DNA of 8,018 bases from positions 1 to 8,018 of the forward strand of contig JAWKPF010000063.1 of NCBI GenBank assembly GCA_041390825.1. Reading direction: 5' to 3'. Below are positions 1-7,499 of this stretch, in pieces (position 1 is the stretch's first letter; each line of letters begins with the position of its first letter). This DNA comes from Thermomicrobiales bacterium (lineage in GTDB: Bacteria; Chloroflexota; Chloroflexia; Thermomicrobiales; UBA6265). A model generated the notes under the pieces. The model had not been told where the DNA came from, did not search any database, and saw only the letters and a list, made by a program, of their open reading frames with translations. The position numbers were made by a program, and so were the translations under genes.

Positions 1-47
1 GTGCCTTTCGTTCCAGCACGCGGTGCGTTGTCACACGCATCGCAAAC

Positions 48-52
48 GGAGG
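48..52 (+). promoter_or_regulatory. Shine-Dalgarno site of the binding-protein gene
   Basis: GGAGG lies seven bases upstream of the ATG at 60. This is a near-ideal ribosome binding site and supports that start. The remaining 47 bases of the window upstream hold no convincing promoter, so the promoter is probably outside the window. Confidence 0.8.
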
Positions 53-59
53 ATTCCCA

Positions 60-1775
60 ATGTCGGTGAACGAGGAAATCAAGCGACTACAGGCAGACTA
101 TGCGGCACGTAGGATCACCCGGCGACAGTTAGGTCAAGGCCTTGCTGCGCTTGGCATTGGCGGCGTGTTGGCGATGGCCATCGAAAAAGGAGCAACCGCG
201 GCTCCGGCCAGTCAAACACGCGGACCGCGAGCGTCGTCCCAGGACGCGGAGACGCTAATCCTGGCCGTGGCGGAAAACATCGACACCTGGGACCCGGGCT
301 TTACTGTTGGTTCCAAGTCGTCGCAGACCGTCATCCAGAACACGTTCGATCAACTGACGCAGTACGAAATCGTCGATGCGACGGCGCCGGACGGAACAGC
401 GTACAAGACCGTCAACACCGAGAACATCGTTGGCATGCTGGCCGAATCCTGGGAGTGGGCCGGAAATGACATGGTCTTCACGCTTCGGGACGGTATTCAG
501 TATCACGACGGCACCGCGATGGACGGACAGACGTTTGTCGATGGATACAGCCGTATTCTCGAGTCCGGCGCCATTGCCGCGTTCCTCCTGGGCATGGGCG
601 GCGCACTGACGAGCCCAGAACAGTTGTCGGTCAATGATGCGGGTCAGTTTGTGATCTCGCTGACGCTGGCGAACCCCATCACCCCCCTCAACAATGTGAT
701 GCACAACACGTCTGTCATCAGCCCGAAGCAGTTGGCCGAAGTCGCCACTACTGACGATCCGTGGGGTCTGGAGTATTTCAAGGCGAACCTGGGTATCGGC
801 AACGGTCCGTATCGGCTCGACTCCTACACACCAGACGATCAGATCGTGCTGGTGGCAGACGAGAACTATTACGGCGAAGCGCCGTTCTTCAAAACGGTCA
901 TCATGAAGATCGTGGCGGACGCAGCTCAACGCGTGCAGCTATTGCAGAACGGCGATGTCGATTCGGCGACGAAGATTCCGTTCCCCGACTACGCGGCGCT
1001 CTCGCAAGACGAGAACGTCAAGACCCTGTCGATTCCGTCGAATCTGGTCGTCATGATCGAGATGAACAACCTCGTCCCCCCCTTCGATGTCAAGGAAGTG
1101 CGCCAAGCGGTCGCATACGCAACTCCATACGCCGACATTCTGGAGCAGATCTACTTGGGTCAGGCGGCCGAAGCCAGGAGCCTCGTCCCCTCCGGCATGC
1201 CGACGCACGATCCGTCGACGAACCAGTATTCCTTCGACCTGGAGAAGGCCAAGGAGCTCCTGGCCACAGCCGGCTTCCCCAACGGTGAGGGGCTGCCGGA
1301 GATCAAGATCAGCGTGGCAGGCGACGACCAACAGAAGGAGCGCATTGCCATCATCATGCAGGATTCGCTGAAGCAGATCGGAATGAACGTCCAGATCGAG
1401 AAGCTGGCCTATGCTCAGTTCAATGAGCTCCAGCAGGGGTCCAAGCTCCAGATGTGGACCGACGAGTGGATCTCCTGGGTGAACGATCCCTACTACCATC
1501 TTTTCTGGCTGACCCAGACCGAGAGTCCTTCGAACTATCCGAAGTTCAGCAACGCTCGCGTCGATGAACTGCTGGACACCTACATGTTCTCGACAGATGC
1601 AGAAGCACGGGCCGAAGCAAGCAAGGAAATCCAGGCGATCGTCATCGAAGAGTCACCCTACGTCTTCCTGGCGCAGCCGAACTGGGTCATCTACTTCGGC
1701 AACGATATCGACGGATACGTCTACTACAACGACGAGTTGCCTCGGTATGCGTCGCTGACGCGCACCAGCAGCTAG
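60..1775 (+). CDS. ABC transporter substrate-binding protein, family 5 (peptide/opine/nickel type), Tat-exported
   Basis: This 571-residue protein is the extracytoplasmic solute receptor of the importer encoded downstream. The N-terminus carries a charged stretch with two arginine pairs (17-18 and 21-22), the second in RRQLGQGL. A hydrophobic segment follows (about 27-41) and then an Ala-rich cleavage region (about 44-50), which together look like a twin-arginine signal. No lipobox cysteine is visible, so it does not look like a standard lipoprotein. The mature part matches SBP_bac_5 (PF00496). It has the LAESWEW...LRDG block at 127-145 followed by YHDGT (148-152), GNGPYRL at 247-253, and a second-lobe region with VRQAVAYATPY and YSFDLEKAKELLATAGFP. 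The length is normal for the family. The start is fixed by GGAGG seven bases upstream. Binding specificity cannot be read from the sequence; the downstream enzymes suggest a cyclic amide-like ligand rather than a dipeptide. Confidence 0.95.
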   Translation: MSVNEEIKRLQADYAARRITRRQLGQGLAALGIGGVLAMAIEKGATAAPASQTRGPRASSQDAETLILAVAENIDTWDPGFTVGSKSSQTVIQNTFDQLTQYEIVDATAPDGTAYKTVNTENIVGMLAESWEWAGNDMVFTLRDGIQYHDGTAMDGQTFVDGYSRILESGAIAAFLLGMGGALTSPEQLSVNDAGQFVISLTLANPITPLNNVMHNTSVISPKQLAEVATTDDPWGLEYFKANLGIGNGPYRLDSYTPDDQIVLVADENYYGEAPFFKTVIMKIVADAAQRVQLLQNGDVDSATKIPFPDYAALSQDENVKTLSIPSNLVVMIEMNNLVPPFDVKEVRQAVAYATPYADILEQIYLGQAAEARSLVPSGMPTHDPSTNQYSFDLEKAKELLATAGFPNGEGLPEIKISVAGDDQQKERIAIIMQDSLKQIGMNVQIEKLAYAQFNELQQGSKLQMWTDEWISWVNDPYYHLFWLTQTESPSNYPKFSNARVDELLDTYMFSTDAEARAEASKEIQAIVIEESPYVFLAQPNWVIYFGNDIDGYVYYNDELPRYASLTRTSS

Positions 1776-1788
1776 TCGTCACGGACAG

Positions 1789-1825
1789 CGGGGAGGCGGT
1801 TCCCGTCTCCCCGTTGAGCGTTTTT
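1789..1825 (+). terminator. GC-rich hairpin with nearby T-run, likely partial terminator after the binding-protein gene
   Basis: Arms 1789-1798 (CGGGGAGGCG) and 1804-1813 (CGTCTCCCCG) pair over 10 base pairs, including one G-U, around a five-base loop. Five Ts follow at 1821-1825, seven bases after the stem. The hairpin begins 14 bases past the stop codon of the binding-protein gene and before the permease genes. Hairpins in this position commonly lower permease expression relative to the binding protein by partial termination or by protecting the upstream mRNA from 3' decay. The gap between stem and T-run makes it weaker than a textbook terminator. Confidence 0.65.
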
Positions 1826-1860
1826 CTCGCGATTGTCCTCGCGGCAGCCGCCGCGACCCA

Positions 1861-1874
1861 AGGAGCAAGCTCCT
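1861..1874 (+). promoter_or_regulatory. Shine-Dalgarno site inside a small inverted repeat before the first permease
   Basis: AGGAGCAAGCTCCT has six-base arms separated by AA. As RNA it can form a five-pair stem, AGGAG with CTCCT, around the loop CAAG. The left arm is the only good ribosome binding sequence upstream of the ATG at 1877 (11 bases away), so the stem could mask the ribosome site and reduce translation. The base pairing is directly visible; the effect is inferred. Confidence 0.45.
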
Positions 1875-1876
1875 CG

Positions 1877-2890
1877 ATGCGCCTCGCTCGATACATCATC
1901 AGACGCCTGCTGTTCCTGATTCCTGTGTTACTCGGAGCGCTCTTCCTGACCTTCCTCTTGACGAGGATGGTGCCAGGGAATCCGATCGAGCGGGTGGCAG
2001 GACCATATGCCTCTGACGAGGCAGTCGAAGAGATGAAGCGTGAGGCAGGGCTGCTCGATCCGTGGTACACGCAGTTTGCCAACTATCTCGGCGATCTTCT
2101 GAACGGGGACATGGGGGTCTCATACCAAACGAATCAGCCGGTGACCGAAGATCTCCGGCAACGGTTTCCGGCCTCGTTCGAACTCGTCTTCTATGGAATG
2201 ATGCTGGCGGTCGCACTTGCCTTACCGCTCGGGATCATTTCGGCAATGAAACAGGGAACATGGGTGGACCATCTCACCCGCGTTATTGCGGTTCTCGGCG
2301 TTTCGATGCCGATTTTCTGGATCGCCCTCATCTTGATTTCGACGTTTTACACGCGTCTCGGGTGGCTGCCTGGACCACAAGGCCGGTTGCCCATTTCGAT
2401 GACGGCGCCACCACGAGTGACCGGTCTCTATACGATCGACTCGCTCCTGGACGGAGACTTCGACACCTTCCGCGCCGCGTCGAAACAACTGGTTTTGCCC
2501 GTGCTCACAATCGGATTGATCGCGATGGCTCCGATTGCCCGCATGACCCGCGCGACCATGATCGACGCGCTGAATTCTGACTACGTTCGCACCGCCAAAT
2601 CGCTGGGACTCCCAACGCGAGTCATCGTCAGCAAGAATGCCCTGAAGAACGCCATCATTCCGGTCCTGACATTGATCGCGGCTGTCTTTGGCTATGCCAT
2701 TGGCGGCGAGGTACTTGTGGAGTACATCTTCACTTGGCCCGGTCTCGGAAAGTATTCGTTCGATGCCATCATGGGAAGTGATTTCCCCGCCGTGCAAGGC
2801 TTCATCATTCTGGCTGTTGCCATGTATGTGCTTGCCTACCTGATCGTGGACATTCTCATTGCCATTCTCGATCCACGAGTCGAGTACTAG
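1877..2890 (+). CDS. ABC transporter permease, DppB/OppB type
   Basis: This 337-residue inner-membrane permease is one half of the transport channel. It opens with the family N-terminus MRLARYIIRRLLFLIPVLLG, and the first membrane segment is at about 11-31. The periplasmic loop and further hydrophobic segments (about 103-123, 137-157, 204-222, 261-280 and 308-330) follow. The EAA-type loop that docks on the ATPase is at 232-262, including DYVRTAKSLGLP. The C-terminal IFTWPGLGKYSFDAI (284-298) and the ending ILDPRVEY are typical of DppB/OppB. The reading frame extends 21 codons upstream to a TTG at 1814, but that codon abuts the terminator hairpin and adds an Ala-rich stretch unlike the family. 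The ATG at 1877 is therefore chosen. The next gene starts two bases after the stop. Confidence 0.95.
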   Translation: MRLARYIIRRLLFLIPVLLGALFLTFLLTRMVPGNPIERVAGPYASDEAVEEMKREAGLLDPWYTQFANYLGDLLNGDMGVSYQTNQPVTEDLRQRFPASFELVFYGMMLAVALALPLGIISAMKQGTWVDHLTRVIAVLGVSMPIFWIALILISTFYTRLGWLPGPQGRLPISMTAPPRVTGLYTIDSLLDGDFDTFRAASKQLVLPVLTIGLIAMAPIARMTRATMIDALNSDYVRTAKSLGLPTRVIVSKNALKNAIIPVLTLIAAVFGYAIGGEVLVEYIFTWPGLGKYSFDAIMGSDFPAVQGFIILAVAMYVLAYLIVDILIAILDPRVEY

Positions 2891-2892
2891 CC

Positions 2893-3804
2893 ATGACTGC
2901 TCCGACTGCCAATCTCCCAGCCGCCCCGACCGCGCACACAACCGCTGCACTCACTCCGCCTTTGCGCGAGCGAATCGGCGACTTCTGGTTCGTTCTGCGG
3001 CGAAATCCAACTGCCATGCTCGGTCTTTTCATGATCGGCGTGGTGATATTCGCGGCCATATTCGCGCCCTGGATCGCGCCGTACCCCGCCAACAAGGTCG
3101 ACTTCGCTGTCGTTGCGCAGCCCCCCAGCCGAGATCATCTCTTCGGAACGGACCAATTCGGGCAAGACATTTTCTCGCGTGTTCTCTACGGCGCGCGAAT
3201 CGACCTGCTGATCGCGCTCTCTGCGGTCGTGATCTCACTGATCGTTGGAAGCGTCTATGGAGCAGTTTCGGGATATGTCGGCGGACTAACCGATGAAGTC
3301 GCGATGCGAATCATGGACATTCTGCAGGGGTTCCCACGCTTCATCTTCGCAATGGGCATCGCGTACGCGCTCGGCCCTGGAATCGAGACAGTCGTCATAG
3401 CCACTGCGGTGCTCAACATTCCTGGATATGCCCGACTAATGCGTTCCTCGATGCTGAGCGCCAAGACGAGCCAGTACGCCATGGCAGCGAAGGCAATTGG
3501 CGCAAATCACCGCGCGATTTTGTTCAAACACCTGGTGCCCAACTGCCTAATACCAATCTTCGTTATCTCGACACTTCAGTTTGGCTGGGCCATTCTCGAG
3601 GCTGCTGGCCTTTCGTTCATCGGACTTGGTGTCGAGACGTCACGGGCCGAATGGGGAGCTATGATCCAGCTCGGATTCCAGGATTTCCTGCAAGGGCATT
3701 GGTGGATGTACACCTTCCCTGGCCTGGCAATTGCCTGGACTGTGCTGGGCTTCAACTTGCTTGGTGATGGATTGCAAGATGTTCTCGATCCGAGGCGACG
3801 CTGA
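2893..3804 (+). CDS. ABC transporter permease, DppC/OppC type
   Basis: This 303-residue permease is the second half of the channel. A cytoplasmic Ala/Pro/Thr-rich tail of about 25 residues precedes the OppC N-terminal region (LRERIGDFWFVLRRNPTAML) and the first membrane segment (about 42-60). GTDQFGQDIFSRVLYGAR at 85-102 is the family signature after that segment. The EAA-type ATPase-docking loop is at about 187-222 (SQYAMAAKAIGANHRAI). The C-terminal GDGLQDVLDPR at 291-301 is a DppC hallmark. The start lies two bases after the DppB-like stop and has no strong Shine-Dalgarno sequence, so translation is probably coupled. Its TGA stop shares its A with the ATG of the next gene. Length and motifs are normal and the gene looks intact. 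Confidence 0.95.
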   Translation: MTAPTANLPAAPTAHTTAALTPPLRERIGDFWFVLRRNPTAMLGLFMIGVVIFAAIFAPWIAPYPANKVDFAVVAQPPSRDHLFGTDQFGQDIFSRVLYGARIDLLIALSAVVISLIVGSVYGAVSGYVGGLTDEVAMRIMDILQGFPRFIFAMGIAYALGPGIETVVIATAVLNIPGYARLMRSSMLSAKTSQYAMAAKAIGANHRAILFKHLVPNCLIPIFVISTLQFGWAILEAAGLSFIGLGVETSRAEWGAMIQLGFQDFLQGHWWMYTFPGLAIAWTVLGFNLLGDGLQDVLDPRRR

Positions 3805-4841
3805 TGACAACTGACACCATCAACGCCACCCGGCCGATGCAATCGTCTGCGACGCGCCCGATGCTCGAGATCCGCGATCTCGAGACGCAGTTCTTCACCC
3901 GCAAGGGTGTCGCGCGCGTGCTGGACAAGCTTTCGTTTGAAATTGGCCGCGGTGAGATCGTCGGTCTGGTTGGCGAAAGCGGTTCGGGCAAGAGCGTGAC
4001 GGGCTTTTCGATCGTCAATTTGATCAAGGCACCCGGCAGGATCGTCTCTGGTGAGATCCTGTTCGAAGGTTGCGACCTGACCAAGCTGAACGAAGACCAG
4101 ATGCGCGAGGTTCGTGGCAAGCAGATCGCTATGATCTTCCAGAATCCGCGCGGTTCTCTCAACCCTGTGCTCTCGGTTGGCGATCAGCTCTGCCAGGTGC
4201 TCAAGTATCGCCAGGGCATGAAACGCGATGAGGCAAAGGCGCGAGCGATCGAGCTCTTGAAGCTGGTCCACATTCCCGAGCCAGAGCGCCGTCTGAAGGC
4301 CTACCCACACCAGCTCTCCGGTGGAATGGCGCAACGCGTGATGATCGCAATGGCCATCTCCTGTGGCCCAGAACTACTCATTGCGGATGAGCCGACCACA
4401 GGGCTCGACGTCACCATCGAGTATCAGATCATTCAGCTCCTGAAGGAGATGCGTGACCTCACGGGAACCAGCGTCATCGTGATTACCCACGACCTGAACA
4501 TGGCTGCCGAAGTTTGCGACCGCATCATGGTGATGTACGCGGGAAAGGTCGTCGAACAGGCGCCGGTGCGGGACTTCTTCACCCGGCCAAGCCATCCCTA
4601 CACGCTCGGACTCCTCGCATCGCGCCCAAGTCTGCGCGGTGACGAAGAGATTCCGACCATTCCCGGCAACGTTCCCGATCTGATTCATCGTCCAAAGGGA
4701 TGCTCGTTCCATCCTCGTTGCCGTTGGGCAACTGCCGAGTGCAGCACCGTGGAGCCGCTCGCACGTGAGATCTCTCCGGGGCATACCGCGGCGTGCCACC
4801 ACCTGGAGGAGGTCCAGCGTGACATCGCTGCTGCGCATTGA
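3804..4841 (+). CDS. ABC transporter ATP-binding protein, DppD/OppD type
   Basis: This 345-residue ATPase energises the importer from the cytoplasmic face. All nucleotide-binding motifs are present: Walker A GESGSGKS at 57-64, Q-loop Gln113 (IFQNPRGSLNP), signature LSGGMAQR at 171-178, Walker B LLIADEP at 191-197, and switch His229. The oligopeptide-transporter C-terminal region begins near RPSHPYTLGLL (261-271). It contains four cysteines (300, 306, 313, 331) in the C-x5-C-x6-C-x17-C spacing of this subfamily, a site reported to hold an iron-sulfur cluster in some Opp/Dpp ATPases. The ATG overlaps the upstream stop by one base. The C-terminal codons overlap the start of the next ATPase gene by 23 bases. 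About 20 residues precede the usual N-terminus; ATG 3861 (Met20) is an alternative start, but the one-base overlap favours 3804. Confidence 0.95.
   Translation: MTTDTINATRPMQSSATRPMLEIRDLETQFFTRKGVARVLDKLSFEIGRGEIVGLVGESGSGKSVTGFSIVNLIKAPGRIVSGEILFEGCDLTKLNEDQMREVRGKQIAMIFQNPRGSLNPVLSVGDQLCQVLKYRQGMKRDEAKARAIELLKLVHIPEPERRLKAYPHQLSGGMAQRVMIAMAISCGPELLIADEPTTGLDVTIEYQIIQLLKEMRDLTGTSVIVITHDLNMAAEVCDRIMVMYAGKVVEQAPVRDFFTRPSHPYTLGLLASRPSLRGDEEIPTIPGNVPDLIHRPKGCSFHPRCRWATAECSTVEPLAREISPGHTAACHHLEEVQRDIAAAH
4807..4812 (+). promoter_or_regulatory. Shine-Dalgarno site that sets the GTG start of the second ATPase gene
   Basis: AGGAGG lies six bases upstream of the GTG at 4819, inside the end of the preceding ATPase gene. 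The GTG begins MTSLLRIEALKKYYPI, which matches the usual N-terminus of DppF-type ATPases. The upstream in-frame ATG at 4765 only adds residues that are an out-of-frame reading of the previous gene. Confidence 0.75.
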
Positions 4842-5897
4842 GGCACTGAAGAAGTACTACCCGATCCGGACCGGCATGTTCTCACACAAGATGCTGCATG
4901 CCATCGACGGCGTGTCTTTCGATATCCAGCGAGGCGAGACGGTCGGATTGGTCGGCGAGAGGATCTGGCAAGAGCACCGTCGCGAAATGCGCCACGATGC
5001 TGGAACGACCAACCGATGGCGCGATCGATTTCGACGGCAAGAACCTGACGCAACTGTCGTTCAATGAAATGACTCGTGCGCGTGCTGCCTTGCAAATGGT
5101 GTTTCAGGACCCCTACGACTCCTTGAATCCGCGCCGGACAGTGGGGCAAACCGTCCTCGAGCCGATCAAGATTCACAAGGTCGCCGCTGGCCAGGCAGCA
5201 AAAGATCGGGTCGCGGAGCTGTTCGAGCGCGTCGGTTTGCGTCCTGAACATATGGCCCGATATCCCCACCAGCTCTCTGGCGGTCAACAGCAACGCGTTG
5301 GCATTGCGCGGCACTGGCCACGAACCCCGAATTGATCGTGCTCGACGAACCCACATCCGCGCTCGATGTCTCGGTCCAGGCAAAGCTTCTCCGGCTGCTC
5401 AAGGTGCTGCAGAGGAAGCGAATCTTACCTATCTGTTCATTTCGCATGACTTGTCGGTGATCGGTCACCTCTCAGACAAAGTTGCAGTCATGTATCTGGG
5501 CCAGATCATCGAATTCGGTCCAACACGGCAAGTGTTCTCTCGGCCACGCCATCCCTATACGATGGCGCTCATGAGCGCCGTGCCTGCCGCGAACCCGCTC
5601 GAACGGCGTGAGCGCATCATTCTCACTGGTGAGATCCCCTCTCCGATCGAGCCGCCGAACTACTGCCGATTGGTGACCCGCTGCCCCTATGCGGCCGACG
5701 AGTGCCGCGCGATGCCGATGGAACTCTGGGAGGTCGAGCCCGGGCACACTGTCGCGTGCATCCGGTCAATGCGCGGAGAGATTCCAATTCCGACCTTCCT
5801 GGATGAAGGTCCCTCAGTCAATCTGGTCAACCTCGATCCTGGCAGTGAAACCGAGGCCATCGCGGACGATGTGCTGCTGCCACTCGATGAAGATTGA
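4819..5897 (+). pseudogene. ABC transporter ATP-binding protein, DppF/OppF type, disrupted by three frameshifts
   Basis: This is the second ATPase of the importer, but the reading frame is broken three times. From the GTG at 4819 the frame gives MTSLLRIEALKKYYPIRTG...VGLVGE. Inside Walker A (about 4960) two bases appear to be missing: GAG-A-GGA replaces GAG-AGC-GGA. The second segment gives GSGKST, FQDPYDSLNP and HQLSGGQQQRVGIAR. At 5309-5311 one G is missing, after which the frame gives ALATNPELIVLDEPTSALD (Walker B). At about 5413 one more base is missing, and the final frame gives TYLFISHDLSV (H-loop), RPRHPYTMALM and a four-cysteine tail (C-x5-C-x6-C-x17-C). Restoring four bases yields 360 residues, a normal family length, with no internal stop. 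Without correction, translation ends at 5067 after 82 residues with no Walker A. The usual GCRFHTRC block reads YCRLVTRC. Pseudogene or sequence error cannot be separated here. Confidence 0.85.
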
Positions 5898-5924
5898 ACG
5901 AATAGCGAGCAACGCACACGTGAG

Positions 5925-5931
5925 AAGGGAG
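5925..5931 (+). promoter_or_regulatory. Shine-Dalgarno site of the HyuA-like gene
   Basis: AAGGGAG ends five bases before the GTG at 5937 and supports that non-ATG start. The 39-base gap after the ATPase gene holds no obvious hairpin or promoter, so the gene is probably read through from the transporter genes. Confidence 0.65.
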
Positions 5932-5936
5932 AATCA

Positions 5937-7487
5937 GTGAGCCTCAGGATTGGTATCGACGTCGGCGGGACCAACACCGACGCGGTCCTCATGCGCGGCA
6001 ACGAAGTCATCGCGAAGATCAAGACTCCGACAACGGAAGATGTTACGAGCGGCATCACAACGGCCCTCGATCACATTCTGGGTGTTTCGAACACCAGCAC
6101 ATCCGAGGTTGCTGGAGTGATGATTGGCACGACCCACTTCACCAACGCAGTGGTCGAGCGCCGGCGTCTTCAACCAACGGCAGCGGTGCGGCTCGGGCTA
6201 CCCGCCACCGCCGCGCTTCCGCCCATGGTCGACTGGCCCGAGGACCTGGCCGACACGCTCGGTCGGCATACGTATCTCTGCCATGGAGGGTATGAGTTCG
6301 ACGGCCGCGAGATCTCCAAGTTCGATCCAGACGAAATCAAAGATGTTGCTGCCGACATTCGGTCGAAAGGCATCGTAGCAGTTGCGGTGTCCTCGGTTTT
6401 TTCTCCTGTCAATCAAGAGATGGAGAAGCAGGCAGCAGAACTCTTGCTCGCAGAGGTGCCTGGATCATCGGTGACGCTTTCGAGCGAAATCGGGCGAATC
6501 GGCCTCCTCGAACGAGAGAACGCAGCCATTCTGAACGCATGCCTGCGCAATCTCGCAAAGGACACAGTTGCCGCGTTCAAGCGGTCGATCGAGGAGATGG
6601 GAATCGAGGCCCCGCTCTATCTCACTCAAAACGATGGCACGCTGATGAGCGCCGAGTTCGCTGAACAGTACCCCGTCCTCACCTTTGCCTCCGGACCAAC
6701 CAACTCGATGCGCGGTGCAGCCTTCCTGTCGGGGCTGAAAGACGCGATGGTGGTCGATGTGGGAGGCACGACCTCCGACGTGGGAGCGCTTACGCACGGA
6801 TTTCCTCGAGAAGCGTCTGTTGCGGTTGATATCGGGGGAGTCCGCACGAACTTCCGCATGCCAGATGTGTTCTCGTTCGGTCTGGGAGGAGGTTCGCTCG
6901 TTCGCCAGGAGCCGCTGCGCATCGGTCCTCAAAGTGTGGGATATCGACTCACTAGAGAGGCCATTGTCTTTGGAGGCGATACCTTGACCACGAGCGACAT
7001 CGCGGTGGCAGCGGGCGTCGCTGACTTCGGTGACCCATCGAGAGTCGAGGGACTAGACCCGCAATTGGTCGAGGCGACGATCGATCTCATTCAAGAAATG
7101 TCTGAAACAGCAGTCGATCGTATGAAGACCAGTGCGGCCGACGTCCCGGTCATCGTGGTCGGGGGAGGCAGCGTATTGATTTCTCGGGCGCTTTCTGGGG
7201 CTTCTGAGATGGTCAAGCCGCCACACTTCGAGGCAGCCAATGCAGTAGGCGCGGCGATTGCTCAGATCTCTGGCGAGATCGACCGAGTGTATTCGCTGGA
7301 AGGATTGACCCGCGAGCAAGCGCTCGATGACGCCAAAGCAGAAGCGACGGCCAAGGCGATCGAAGCGGGCGCAGCCCCCTCCTCTGTCGCAATCGTCGAT
7401 GTGGAAGACGTACCGCTAGCGTACTTGCCTGGAAATGCGACCCGAATTCGTGTCAAAGCCGTCGGCGACCTGACGCTCCAAGCGTAG
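5937..7487 (+). CDS. Hydantoinase/oxoprolinase family protein (HyuA-like, short form)
   Basis: This 516-residue cytoplasmic protein belongs to the hydantoinase/oxoprolinase family, whose characterised members open five-membered cyclic amide rings with ATP. The N-terminal domain (Hydant_A_N type, about 3-175) carries the phosphate-binding GIDVGGTNTDAV at 6-17, GTTHFTNAVVER at 64-75 and HGGYEFDGREI at 116-126. The Hydantoinase_A core follows, with LTFASGPTNSMRGA (248-261), the second phosphate loop VVDVGGTTSDVGAL (272-285), GLGGGS (315-320) and VVGGGSVL (407-414). At 516 residues it is shorter than classical HyuA/AcxA subunits of roughly 680-700. It resembles the short type that often sits beside DUF917 genes, which is the arrangement here. 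The GTG start is supported by AAGGGAG and by starting just before the first phosphate loop. The substrate is unknown; a hydantoin-like or thiohydantoin-like ring is the best inference. The gene looks intact. Confidence 0.92.
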   Translation: MSLRIGIDVGGTNTDAVLMRGNEVIAKIKTPTTEDVTSGITTALDHILGVSNTSTSEVAGVMIGTTHFTNAVVERRRLQPTAAVRLGLPATAALPPMVDWPEDLADTLGRHTYLCHGGYEFDGREISKFDPDEIKDVAADIRSKGIVAVAVSSVFSPVNQEMEKQAAELLLAEVPGSSVTLSSEIGRIGLLERENAAILNACLRNLAKDTVAAFKRSIEEMGIEAPLYLTQNDGTLMSAEFAEQYPVLTFASGPTNSMRGAAFLSGLKDAMVVDVGGTTSDVGALTHGFPREASVAVDIGGVRTNFRMPDVFSFGLGGGSLVRQEPLRIGPQSVGYRLTREAIVFGGDTLTTSDIAVAAGVADFGDPSRVEGLDPQLVEATIDLIQEMSETAVDRMKTSAADVPVIVVGGGSVLISRALSGASEMVKPPHFEAANAVGAAIAQISGEIDRVYSLEGLTREQALDDAKAEATAKAIEAGAAPSSVAIVDVEDVPLAYLPGNATRIRVKAVGDLTLQA

Positions 7488-7499
7488 AACGGACGAACG

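Noticed and set aside
28..33. TTGTCA as a -35 promoter element
   Set aside because: No -10-like sequence lies at the proper distance; that position holds the ribosome site and start region.
24..39. Small stem TGCGT/ACGCA in the leader as an operator
   Set aside because: Five base pairs with a six-base loop can arise by chance, and the window starts too close to judge context.
1814..1876. Upstream TTG start for the first permease, adding 21 residues
   Set aside because: The TTG follows directly after the terminator stem with no ribosome site, and the added Ala-rich residues do not match the family. ATG 1877 begins the conserved N-terminus.
2222..2950. Long minus-strand open frame (242 residues)
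   Set aside because: It lies opposite the first permease gene, has low-complexity charged composition and no recognisable domain, and is a by-product of GC-rich codon use.
3576..4334. Long minus-strand open frame (252 residues)
   Set aside because: It spans the junction of two well-supported plus-strand genes and has no family motifs, so it is treated as a shadow frame.
4765..4818. ATG at 4765 as start of the second ATPase
   Set aside because: The added residues are an out-of-frame reading of the preceding gene's conserved C-terminus. The GTG at 4819 has AGGAGG at ideal spacing.
4951..5420. Programmed ribosomal frameshifting in the second ATPase gene
   Set aside because: Three sites would be needed, with shifts of different size. 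I see no slippery heptamer or supporting stem, and no such recoding is known for this family.
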